Source of the DNA: Isoetes taiwanensis
Taxonomy: Eukaryota; Streptophyta; Lycopodiopsida; Isoetales; Isoetaceae
NCBI GenBank assembly: GCA_021234155.1
Contig: JAJEKV010000577.1
Location: 78,171 to 142,170, forward strand
Reading direction: 5' to 3'
Length of the DNA: 64,000 bases
A program made the position numbers and the translations under genes. Numbering within the stretch: position 1 is the first letter of the stretch; each line of letters starts with the position of its first letter. This document shows positions 19,801-31,364 of the stretch, piece by piece. The notes beneath the pieces are model-generated. The model was not told the DNA's origin. It saw nothing but the letters and a program-made list of their open reading frames with translations, and searched no databases.

Positions 19801-22800
19801 TGGAGGGTTTTTTTGTGGATGGCTTGGAGGGTTTTAGAAGAGAATATTCCTTAGAATATTTTGTTATCGCATGTTGTACTAGTTGCCATTTTTTTGGTAA
19901 CATGTATCAGAATGAACATATACCAGAATGAATTCTGTACGAGTCAACGTATAGCTAAATCAAAATGGACTGAATAATATATGTATTGCATACATTCACT
20001 AATATATTTGGAGGCAAGGTTACCGATACCACACTATTAACTATTAGAATTTGATATGAAAAAGCGCTGCATACAAAAAAGCGCCGTTTCTTCCTCAAGG
20101 AAGGGTTCAATTATGTAGAACATCCTCAACAACAATACATCCGTGCAATGATGTCCAAAAAAACCTAGGGTCATGGTTGAGGACTTTCGCAAATCGGCCA
20201 TCTCAACAGATGTTTGCATGGAATATATACCTTTTCAGCTCGACCATGAAATCGGGCATGTGCATGTGGGATAATTCTTTGGACCCCATCTGATAAGTTT
20301 CATCCGGTCGAGGACTTGATTGTACTCAACACTAACATCCGTGTGGTGGATATTGACCTTACGGACTCTATATCACACTCTAGTTGTAAAGCTTGATTAA
20401 GCTTTGTTAAAACTTCTACACAAAGCTGAGAATGGGATGCGTTCATGCGCTTCCCAAAACGTTCCATGAAGTGGGAAGAGCCATCACAACATAATTGCAC
20501 TGGGAGAATTCACACTAGTCACATTGGGAATTGAGCTCCTTGGATTAATCCTCTAATAGAAAAGTTTCCTTTCTCCAATGTTTCCAACTCTACACTAGTG
20601 ATATTCACACCCTTTGCTAGCGTTTGAGGCCAATCTCGCCGGTTCAGTAGGTGTGGCTATGATGCCCGCAATCGATAGTAGGTATCTTCGCAAAAATACA
20701 ATTTTGAGGACAAAACCAAAACCTTTGTGTGACCTCTCTACCATTTGCTTTCCTTTGTAAAACTTGAAGCATGGTGCAATAGTGGATTGCATGCGTAATT
20801 ATTAATTTAGAATTGCATCTTGACCATTGGACTTGATTCTACCTTGACATCTTATTTTACTACTCAAAAGGCTGGGTTCTTCCGATAGCCAAATCCAACA
20901 ACATTCGGCATATCATACGCTGCACAAGATATGTAGCATCATCAAAAATTATATTCCGTTTTCTTTGAAGCATCTACCCCTAACTCTAGAGCCATCTCAA
21001 GTATGGGCCCTCTTGTAAACGATGACTAATGGAACCTACATCCTTGCTATATTGACCTCGTGCTATGATAATTCTTTGGGTCCTTTTTTAGAATAGTCCG
21101 ATTATTTCCTAATATGGGCCGCATGAATGGGTTAAGGATTCCACTATGTAAAAAAGCTGGGGAAGTTCAACTGCTTTTGGTCAATATGGACACAACGACG
21201 GGGTAACATTACTAGTCATTGAAGTGCCCATTCTCAGGAATCAAAGTATCCATACTTCGGACCTATTCCAACAAAATTATGCTCTCTATGGGCTTTGCAC
21301 TTTGCACTTTGGAAAAAAGACAAACTTAGACCAGGATCGTCAACAAAGCATGCATCGTTACAAAAGGATAATTTATTCACATACCCTCTTGATGCCAACC
21401 AACTAGCATGCATGCGATTCAGATAGATTGGTGTTAGGGATTTGAGCCGGAAATTGATTGTTAGATTCACTCCATCCTCCCATGGAAAGTTTGCCCCATC
21501 TGCTCACTCTTTGATGCCACCATGCTAGCCATGAGCCTAAGGAACTTATGTCGAAGGGCTAGTTTTTCCGAGCCACCAATTGACAATATTAGAAAAGCAA
21601 CTCCAAGATCTTGGAATAGTGGGTGCGGATCTCCGAGGCCCCCGAAGATCCAATCTATGTTCTTGTGATATGTTCTCGAAGACACTTTGCTCCCAAAAAG
21701 CGTCATTTTGCGGTGAAAGCAAGAATCTCACGTGCGTTTTTCCCATTGCTTGAAGAAAAAATTTGTGGAAAATGGGACAACACACCCTCTGGCGAAACAC
21801 AGACAACACATCCTCTCGGCCATCAAAACTAGAATGCTAATACAAAGAAAATCCGTTAACACATTAAATCCCTTTGGCACATTAAATTTGGGCCATGAAA
21901 AATAATTATAATTAGCTTTAAATGCACTACTACAATTTATGGGAGAAGATAATTAAATTTGTACCTTTCTTGCCAAATTGAAATTTTACCACATTAATTA
22001 TATACGTTATAGAATTGTCCGATTTATTTGCAAAAACTAGAAAATTGTGCTTCCTTTAAAATTGTTCTATCATTTTAAAAAGTTGACTTTCATTTGTTAA
22101 AAATCTAAGTTCATTAGGAAAAAAATTTGGAAAAAAGTTTTCTTCGTTTGAAAAAACGATCGGGGGAAGTGGCGGATCCTTTTGGACGTAGTCTTGGGCG
22201 CTCCCCATTGTTCCTGGCAACAGCGGAAATGATCCGTGGGCCTCCCTCCATAAAAGCTAAATGGTGATTTTGACAACCGGTAAATAATCTTCTTTTGATT
22301 TTTCAAACTTCTTCATTTTTGATTAAAAAAAAAAAAGTACCGCCTTCGGAGGGAAAGATCGAAAAGCGGCTACTCGCTCCTCAAAAATTTTCTTTTGTGC
22401 AATCCGGACTCGCAACACAACGCCATTATAGGTAATAGATCTGTCTTAAGCTTGTTTTCAATAGTAACTACTTTGAAAAAATCTTGATTCTTCCTTTGCA
22501 AAAATACAACTATTATTTGTGATCCGGAATGGGCCCTTCGGATCGGACTTGATGGCGGGCTCCTCAAAGTTTTGTGCAATCAGGACTGCAGACACATCGC
22601 TATTACGGGTAATAGATTGCGTCTTAAGTTTTTTTCGAACTACTTTGAAAAAATACTATTCTTCCTTTGAATAAAATACGTTCTTCGTGATCCGAATGGG
22701 GTCTTCGGGGCTGCATAATCGACGGCGCCTTTAACCAACTTGCTCCAACTATTTGTGCAATCCGGTTAAGTTAAATATATCCTTCAAAGTTTATCTCGGC

Positions 22801-23430
22801 TCCATACTCCAACTACTAGGCCGGAAATCCGGTTTTTCTTTAGTGCCTTTTGGACATAGTCTTGCCTTAGGCGGCCCTCCATGGATTTGTTCAGCTCTAG
22901 CCCTTGGACTAGCCTAAGTGACCGGGACTCTTTCGGATATAGCGATATTGGATGTTTTTGGATATGCCTCCTTTTATGCCCAATAGCATTGACCTTTAGA
23001 CCACATTATTGCAAGTAATAGATGGGCTATAGTGAATTGTAAACCTTCCGTTCAAATTGTAATACTTAATTATGTGCAAGGCCTTTTAACGAGATAACTT
23101 CTAGATGCATTTGGGGCTAGCGGGTTGATGTTCAAAGCGGGTTCAATGCATAGGTCCAGTGCTGCGGTGTTACCAAGTTGTAATCCCTATGTTTTTGGCC
23201 AAGAGGTACCCAGTTCAATATCATGTTGTTGAATTCACGATCCGTTTGCATCTTACTTATCCCTTTTGTGGTTAGCTTCTATTTCCTATCAATTTACATT
23301 TTCTTTGCTTTAAATTCAACACATAACGAAAGGCTTTGCATAAATTAGAAGGGTGCCATACAAAACGTTATATTAACTAGGCAAACTTTCAACATAATAC
23401 ATCATAAGGGGATCAGCCCTCCATCATCAC
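19801..23430. repeat. Highly diverged tRNA array remnants
   Basis: Pieces of the unit appear in the correct order but with heavy substitution: about 20180-20215 and 20420-20500 (tRNA-Leu remnants, catcacaacataattgcact), 20270-20330 (taattctttgg, gaggacttgat), 21065-21190, and 22500-22560. A secondary tandem duplication of about 180 bp lies at 22377-22700. No usable tRNA remains. Short minus-strand frames at 21467-21809 were not recognised. Confidence 0.5.
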
Positions 23431-23689
23431 TTTTCTTTGCAAGAAACAAGTGCTACTCCAGACTTGCCGCGATGCGCCCAAGAACGTTTTACATCAAAAG
23501 CCTTCCTTATCTTCTATGTCCACATCCGCTCCATGTCTAATCAACATTGGGTGCAACCTTACATGATAAGAGCATCTTCTACACCTCAAAACCAATGGCA
23601 AAAGCAAAATTTGATGTGAAAATCTAAAACCTTCTAAACCCTTCCTTAAAAAAACCCTCTCAAAAAAATTGCAATGTAAAACTCAAAAG

Positions 23690-24110
23690 GACAAGGGAAT
23701 GCAAGATCTTCGGTGCTTCTCCAAAAGGGAATGGAATAAAGTTGAAAAAAGGGCACGAGGAAAAGGTAGAGGGAAATGGGAAAGAGATGGAAAAAGGTTT
23801 GACTTTGATCAAGAGAAAGTGGGTGGGAAAGGAAGAAAAAGGGCACATAAAAAGGTGAGCATAAAAAGAGAACGGAAAAATGCATGGGAAAGCGGAAAGA
23901 AAAAAGAATAGGAAAAGGAAAAGGATCTCAAAAAAACAAAGGGAAAAATAGAACCTTTTTGGGGAAAGATAAAAAAAAAGAAAGGAAAAAGCCCATGAGA
24001 AAAAGAGAGGGGAAAAAAGGGAAGGGAAAGGGAAGGTAAAGGGAGGGACAAGGGATTAAAAAAGAAAAAAGAGAGAGCGAAAAAATGGTAGAATGAATAG
24101 GTTTTGGCAA
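23690..24110. repeat. Polypurine (G+A) tract 3
   Basis: Plus-strand purine tract interrupted by words from the unit (gcaagatcttcggtgcttctcc). It is a copy of the end of the 31.4-33.6 kb tract. Confidence 0.85.
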
Positions 24111-24250
24111 CATCCAGATTTCTAATTTATGCCAAAAAAATGGCAACCACTAGTACCCTAGAGTTAGAATTCTTTGCTTAGCCTATTGAATTGCCCATAG
24201 TAGTTCCCACATAGAACCCCGGATTCGAGCCCTCAACTAAAAGAGCACTA
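24090..24250. repeat. Array left-boundary block, copy 1
   Basis: gaatgaataggtttt, ctaatttatgcc, gagttagaatt, agcctattgaattgccca and cacatagaacccc join the purine tract to the array. The same block occurs at 33560-33720 with the same neighbours. Confidence 0.8.
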
Positions 24251-26659
24251 TGTAAAAAGTTAAACCAATAGTACCCACGGGTGTCTATGCAAGATCTTGA
24301 TTGCTACTCCATAATTCTTTGGAATAGTCACGATAAGCTTTTATCGACAAATAGGACTTGATGGTAGATCAACACTAATAGGGCTGCATAAGCGCGATGG
24401 ATTAAGCGTTTGACTTGGATCAAAAGATCGTGGGTTCAATTCCCACTGTGGTCAATATGGCAACAACAATCTAAGATCCGTGCAATCGATACATAAAAAT
24501 ACAACTACTATGTTGAGAATGGGATTTGAACCCATGCCCTTTGGACCAAAACCTTAATCGGTGCCTTAGACCAACTCGGCCATCTCAACATAATTGCACT
24601 ATGTAAACGTTAAACCCAATAGTACCCAAAACCACCTATGCAAGATCTTGTCTACTCCACGGAATTCTTTGGAATAGCTCAGATGATTTGGTTTTATCCA
24701 TTCAACAACGAGGACTTGATGGTATATCAACACTAATAGGGCTGCATCACCAGCCCGGTTGGATTAGCGTTTGACTTGGATCAAAAAGGTGGGGTTCAAT
24801 TCCCACCGGTTCAATATGGCAACAACATTCTAAGATCCGTCCAATCGATGCATAAAAATACAACTACTATGTTGAGAATGGGATTTGAACCCATGCCCTT
24901 TCGGTCGTAACCTTAATCGCCTTTAGACCAACTCGCCATCTCAACATAATTGCACTATGTAAAAAGTCAAACCAATAGTAGTGGGTGTCTATGCAAGATT
25001 TTGGGTGCTACTCCATAATTCTTTGGAATAGCTTCGCCGATAAGCATTTTTATCGACAATAGGACTTGATGGTAGATCAACACTAATAGGTTAACCATAG
25101 CGCTAATGGTGGATTAGCGTTTGACTTTTGGATCAAAAGGTCGTGGGTTCAATTCCCACTGTAGTCAATATGGCAACAACATTCTAAGATCCGTGCAATC
25201 GATGCATAAAAATACAACTACTATGTTGAGAACGGTATTTGAACCCATGCCCTTTCGGACCGAGAACCTAAATCATGTGCCTTAGACCAACTTCGGCCAT
25301 CTCAACATAATTGCATTATGTAAAGTTAGTCCAATAGTACCCTTGTGTCTATGCAAGATCTTGAGTGCTACTCCATAATTCTTTGGAATAGCCGTGATAA
25401 GGTTTTATCGACAACAAGACTTGATGGTAGATCAACACTAATAGGGCTGCATAGCGGAACAAATAACATGATGGATTAAGCGTTTGACTTGGATCAAAAG
25501 GTCGTGGGTTCAATTCCCAAGCGTGGTCAATATGGCAACAACATTCTAAGATCCCGTGCAATCGATACATAAAAATACAACTACTATGTTGAGAATGGGA
25601 TTTGAAGCCATGCCCTTCGGACTGTAACCCCGAACCTTAATAAGCCTTAGACCAACTTCGGCCATCTCAACATAATTGCATATGTAAAAAGTTAGTCCAA
25701 TAGTACCCTTGTGTCTATGCAAGGTCTTGAGTGCTACTCCATAATTCTTTGGAATAGCCCATGATAAGGTTTTATCGATAACGGGACTTGATGGTAGATC
25801 AACACTAATAGGGTGCATAAGCGCAGTAATGGATTAACTCAGCGTTTGACTTAGGATCAAAAGGTCGTGGGTTCAATTCCCACTGTGGTCAATATGGCAA
25901 AAACATCCTAAGATCCGTGCAATTTATGCATAGAAATACAACTACTATGTGAGAATGGGATTTAAACCCATGCCCTTTCGGACCCGAAACCTTAATCCGG
26001 GCCTTAGACTAACTCGCCATCTCAACATAATTGCATTATGTAAAAGTTAAACTAATAGGACCCCGGTGTCTATGCAAGATCTTGAGTGCTACTCCATAAT
26101 TCTTTGAATAGCCGATGATAAGGTTTTATCGACAACAGGACTTGATGGTATATCAACACTAATAGGGTTGCATAAGCGCAGGATTGGATTAGAAGCGTTT
26201 GACTTTGGATCAAAAGGTCGTGGGTTCAATTCCCCTTGGGTGGTCAATATGGCAACAACATTCTAAGATCCGTGCAATCTATACATAAAAATACAACTAC
26301 TATGTTGAGAATGGGATTTGAACCCATGCCCTTTGGACCGAACCTTTTTTAATCACTTATTTTTAGACCAATTCTTCGGCCATCTCAACATAATTGCACT
26401 ATGTAAAAGTTAAACCAATAGTACCACGGTATCTATGAAAGATCTTGATGATACTCCATAATTCTTTGGAATAGCTTCATTGATAAGCTTTTTATCGACA
26501 ACGAGGACTTGATGGTAGATCAACACTAATAGGGCTGCATAAGACCAAATGGATTAAGCGTGTTTGACTTTTGGATCAAAAGTCGCGTCGTGGGTTCGAT
26601 TCCTTTTCGTGGTCAATATGGCAACAACATTCTTTGGAATCTATGCGTAAAAATAAGCG
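24251..26659. repeat. tRNA-Arg(+)/tRNA-Leu(-) tandem array B, about 7 units
   Basis: Same unit and orientation as array A. Nearly every copy has small insertions or deletions at CG/CNG sites, e.g. aagcgtttgacttgg for the Arg anticodon region. No fully intact tRNA was found. Confidence 0.9.
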
Positions 26660-27190
26660 ATATACGGTCTCCAAGACCCATACCGTACTTCTAACCGCCG
26701 CAGCGTCATATTTTAACGCCATTCAATTGAAGCGGTACGCCGACATTTTTATCATCATTTTTAAATCTATGTCATTTTGTTAAAACAGCGGCCTCTAGGT
26801 TGAGGGGGTTGCCCTGTAAGGGTGCACACACTTATTAATGTGCGACTTTTAGACCTTTAACCAATACCAAAGGGTCATAAAAACCCTAACCTTAACCGAT
26901 AGCCTACATAAGGCCACCAAACCCCTAACTTTCCCTTTTTCGCAATTCCCATCGAAGACCTTCCGAGCTCCGCTTCAAATACCGATTTCAAGAGTCAATC
27001 CCACTCCCAAGATCTGTACTATTTCAGCACTCTAGCTCAAGATTTTGCAATCGGACATGTTTTTCCCGGACAGCTAAACTGGATATCCCCAAGCAAGACA
27101 TGCCCATGGACGATCTTGATCAAGAGGAGCAAGCCGAGGACCGGCAATTTAATTGTCAATTCAATAGCCCTAATCATTGCCAAATATGAT
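26660..27190. repeat. Diverged array edge, duplicate of 17261-17740
   Basis: It shares acttattaatgtgcgac, aaaaaccctaacc, cataaggcc, ctttcccttttt, caattcaatagccctaatc with 17.4-17.7 kb. One insertion of unique sequence lies near 26650-26800. Confidence 0.65.
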
Positions 27191-27475
27191 TCTTATATTA
27201 AAATGTTATAGCGAATTGTGTCTTCAATGGAGCCCTAGATCGGACGATCATGGATTTGATTGACCAACGGTGGAGATGATGTGAAAAAATCGTATCTTCA
27301 ACTAAAGTTTCATCTTGACAATGGCTCCAATATGATTAACTCAATCAAAATGGGATTTGAACCGATGAAAGGGGAAAGGGAAAAAGGAAAAGGGGAAGGG
27401 AAAAGGAGAGAAGGAAAAGGAAAAGTGAGAGAAAAGGACAAAAGGAAAAAGGAAATCGGATAAAAAGGAGAAATC
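27191..27475. repeat. Boundary block plus short polypurine tract
   Basis: The boundary block is as at 17741, but the purine tract is only about 110 bp and ends at the inverted junction repeat. Confidence 0.8.
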
Positions 27476-27528
27476 TTATATTATAATGTCAAATTTTTAG
27501 TGCAAGTAATGGACCACGCCCTAATTTG
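27473..27528 (-). repeat. Dispersed junction repeat, copy 3 (inverted)
   Basis: Reverse complement of the 5454-5497 repeat, with a short insertion. Homology to the flank of copy 1 continues to about 27580 (cacgtggtatcatcttgccc). Confidence 0.65.
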
Positions 27529-27639
27529 AATGGTTCAGATTTATTTTGGCCACGTGGTATCATCTTGCCCTTTCTTCCAACTTACCTTTGTTTAGGCTTT
27601 CTTTCTTACAGTAGGAGCCGCTTCTCGAGCTATTCAATG

Positions 27640-27711
27640 GTGGAGCCTGCTATTGCGACGGAGTCTTTCCATTTCCCGAAACGGTGGAGCCTGCTATCGC
27701 GACAGAGTCTT
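27640..27711. repeat. Tandem duplication of about 36-42 bp
   Basis: ggtggagcctgctattgcg..agtctttccat occurs at about 27640 and again at about 27682 with few changes. Confidence 0.75.
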
Positions 27712-28531
27712 TCCATCTTCACGGCTATGCAAGTATGCTTATTATTTGCAGATGCATGCTTCTATTCAAGTAATTAGCGGCTACAAGAAGAAAATTATCA
27801 GGCGTTCTTTACAGCGATGACGGCTTATACCTTGATAATAACGTGAGATATGAAACAGGTATTGCAGGCATATCTCAGATATTGCAAGGAACACTGTGTT
27901 TAAGTTCCTTCTGGAAATGATCGAAGGACAAGCCCCCAAGGAACATATGATCCTTTTAAGGATATATGGTATGGGCGTGCAAGAACAGAATCAAGAGCAA
28001 CATGTAAAACTCATGCATTATCATATAGGTAAACCAAAATAACACAAATTTGACAAACACAAATCTTTGTGGTTGCAATTCTTTGGAATAGCTTGATAAA
28101 TAACACAAATGCATTTTTCTTTCTTTCTAGACTGTTTTTTGAATGGAAAAATTAGGCTGCGGTGGCGACAAATTGCCTAAAATTAAAATCTTTTTCTGGG
28201 ATATAAATGGTATATGGACATGGTCTTGGAGCAAGCATATAGGGTAAACATAGGAAAGGAACCAATGCAGTTCACATAACACAAATGCAGTTGAGCAGAT
28301 CCAAATTTTTTCAATTTGGTCAAATTGCCAAAATCATTGTTGCAACCGACCACGGTTGACTAAATTTGGTCTCTGTTTCGACTAATCTTCTTAAATAAGC
28401 AAAGAGCCCGGTTGCAAATCGTCATTTTAAGGAAGAAATTAAAGATTAGATAGACTGGAGGGATTGTATAGATGCATGTGACGAAGCCTTCATCATGTCA
28501 CAGCTCTTCAGCTTAAGGTTTTGTTTTAAAG

Positions 28532-28687
28532 CTCGAAGCCATTAGGTATGAACGTTCCATTCGACATTCTGCCAGCCGAGGGCCTGTCATCTACAAACCC
28601 ATCGCAACAGCAGAAGCTGTTGCTGAAGTCCACGAGATTTGTTTTGCAGAGTCTGTGCCATATGCTCTGACGAGCTTAAGAGATGAA
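28532..28687 (+). CDS. Candidate exon of an unrecognised gene
   Basis: 156 bp with 52 open codons between an acceptor-like ttttaaag and a donor-like GTATGT. The peptide includes RGPVIYKPIATAEAVAEVHE and FAESVPYALTSLRDE and has natural amino-acid composition. A second protein-like stretch at 28981-29080 (MDKMEEVMRLYTEPLSPNAK) ends at a GTAAGT donor, but its phase does not join directly to this exon. I do not recognise the family. It may be a gene fragment. Confidence 0.4.
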
Positions 28688-28974
28688 GTATGTGTTGTAG
28701 ATTAAAATCTTATTTCTTTTATATGCATGATGTCTCTGTTGTCAGTTCTTGATAGTCATCCTGTGACTTGGTAAGATAAGCAGCACAATACTTAAAGAGG
28801 AAGTCTATAGTTTATATTAATATGTGTGTTTCAATTTATCTCTTCTAAGTTATTCCTGATTGTTTGTTCGACAAACTTTTGTTGTTTGTCAACCAAACTC
28901 CGTGATAAGAAATTCTTCAACTGTTTTTGGGATTTGTTGGTGCTCCCTTTTATGCACAAGATGCAACCGATTGA

Positions 28975-29083
28975 TTACAAGATATGGACAAGATGGAGGA
29001 GGTAATGAGGCTCTACACAGAACCTTTATCGCCAAATGCAAAATTAGAGATTCATCTAGAAGTAGTGTTTGTTAATAGCTATG
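28975..29083 (+). CDS. Second candidate exon, same unrecognised gene
   Basis: The plus-strand frame through the ATG at 28984 is open to a GTAAGT donor at about 29084. Upstream in the same frame is TGA (28972), so the exon must begin after it, perhaps at cag/aag acceptors near 28981. Phase mismatch with 28532-28687 implies a missing exon or sequence error. Confidence 0.3.
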
Positions 29084-30065
29084 TAAGTGCATGTGTGCTG
29101 CTTGAATACTTCTCAATCTTTGCCACCAAATAGGTGTAAGATTTTTGGTTGAGAGCATCATATGGTATGTCTATCAATTTGTTACATAGTTCTTTTAATT
29201 ATTTTACGATTACCAAATATCTTCCTTGCATCACAAATATTGTGGACATTTTTGCTTCCTTAAAATAAACCCCTATTGTATGATTTCATACGTCCTGATC
29301 AATATTGTCTTTTGAAGTGCTTTTAACGGTTAGAAAGCTCTATATGCGAATTAGATGGATGCGCAATTGATTCAATTCCATGCATAAAACGACACCTCAT
29401 ATCCTCTATTTTTTCTTAATTGGCTTGAAGATGGATCAAACTCTAAGTACTTCTGCCTGCAAAGTCAGAAATTGAACTTTTGAGTATCTTATATTGGTGA
29501 TGGTTCCACTATTCTAACATATAATCCTAGCATATACTTTGAACAAAGGGAGTATAGAATTTGAAGGTTGTCAAGGCAACCAAGTGAAGATAACAAGCTG
29601 TTGATATCAAGGCCAGCCTACAAAAATATTAGGGCTTTATGTACAAGTTAGGTTTACTGCATCTCACTGGTCCACTAAAAAACTGTGGATGTACTTTTGA
29701 AGATGCTTGGAGCATATGAACAACACTATTAGCAAAGCTAGAGGTTACTAAAATTCTTACATCTAGCAAATTTCTTTCCACCAAGAAAGGGGACTTAGGC
29801 TCTTTACAAAAAATTTAAATACATCGAGGCTCTTCCAAATATCCAAGAAGATGAAGGGTAACAAGAAAAAGTTGTTGAGACTTTGGTAGCAAATATAAAT
29901 TTGCACTATAGAATTGCGTATAAATAAGATTTGAACTAACGGTTTTAGAATGCAGGTTAGCATTGTGGAAGTTAACGAGTTATTTAACTTTTTGTCGTCT
30001 GCAGAACCCTGCCCTCTATTCATGTAAAGCCCGAACAACTTATGCCTCATTCAACAGATATACTA

Positions 30066-30167
30066 CAAGATATTGGTGTCCATTACGCAACCATTCTCAT
30101 GTTGAAATACATATTACAACATACTGGTGTCCATTATACAACAAATCTCATGTTGAAATATGGCATA
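30066..30167. repeat. 51-bp tandem duplication
   Basis: The unit with tactggtgtccattatacaa and tctcatgttgaaata is repeated with about 85% identity. Confidence 0.8.
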
Positions 30168-31173
30168 CACATCACCAAATACAAAAACAACAAAGTGGTG
30201 AGAACCAATAAAAGATTAGTTTAAGAGGATGCACGCTTTTCTCATTGTGGCCAAAATATTTGCAAGCTCGAAACTTATGCCCTACAACGCTCCCGCAATA
30301 TAAAATGAAATGGCATTGGCATAAAATTCCACCCATTATACGGTGGCACCCAAACAATGCAACACTAATTACACCAACACATGAAAAGTAGTTTTTTGGA
30401 TTATAGCCTCATTTATTTGCATAAAAAATTCAAATCATGTTTCAAATACACAAATACTCTTTATCTTCTATATTTCGATCATCTCAAATATAAATATAAG
30501 TCTTTTAGCCTAACTGAGAAAGCTAAATCGTTCCAAACTAGAGTTTGCTTGGTCCAATTGGCTTTCTTGAAAACCAGAGGTTTCTACATAAGCATGCATT
30601 ATAACCCACTAGATGTACAATCATATAGAACGCCCACCGAAGGTGGGCAATTTCCTATACCATATATTGTGTTCCCTTTAACTACTGCAATTGAAACCAA
30701 CTTCAATTCTTCAGTTGTACTTAAAAAATTGCTCATCTTTAAAAAGAGATAATCACCTTATAGTTCTCATAAGAGTTATTCATGGTCCATATATTGTATG
30801 CATACCTTGAATTAGGCAAGCCCGCTCATATTCCATGATATTCAATTACTTTACCATGAATAAAAAACAAGCATGGACCTTTAATATCAAATGAACCATA
30901 AAAACACAAACAGGGATAAACTTAACATATTGTTAACCCCAACACGTGTGTGAAATAAGGGAGACAGATGTGGACTTGCTTGCGGTATGATAGGTGCCAA
31001 ATTTGAGCCCTCATATCATTTATACTACGAATTGAAATAAGGGAGGCAGATATGCACTTCCTATATGACAAAGATCAGTGAAGCCATGCATAAAGATCAA
31101 CAACAAGGTTTTCAAAGGGTCACGGGGATCGTCTTTGTTCTACTCAAAGCTTCTCAAAGATATATCGATCTAA

Positions 31174-31273
31174 CACTATCTAATATGAAGGAGCTAGGGT
31201 TTTTTTTTAATGTTGTTAAGTCGCACTATCTAAATATGAAGGAGCTAGGTTTTTTTTTAATGTTGTTAAGTTG
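31174..31273. repeat. 50-bp tandem duplication
   Basis: cactatctaatatgaaggag through atgttgttaag is repeated almost perfectly. A run of 9-10 T varies between the copies. Confidence 0.85.
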
Positions 31274-31364
31274 AAAAGTTACGTAAACTTGGATTATTCT
31301 TGTATGGCTCATTGCATCCCAAAACATTTACAACCTCTCAACTTATGCCCATGGCAATTTCATT

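Larger units (their letters stand above)
29100..31364. other. AT-rich sequence without recognised genes
   Basis: Two tandem duplications of about 50 bp are the only structure seen (30066-30167 and 31174-31273). Open frames are short and unlike known proteins. Confidence 0.35.

Noticed and set aside
21467-21832. Open frames on both strands (79, 87 and 69 codons)
   Set aside because: They overlap each other, match no family I know and lie in diverged array-derived sequence. Not enough evidence for a gene.
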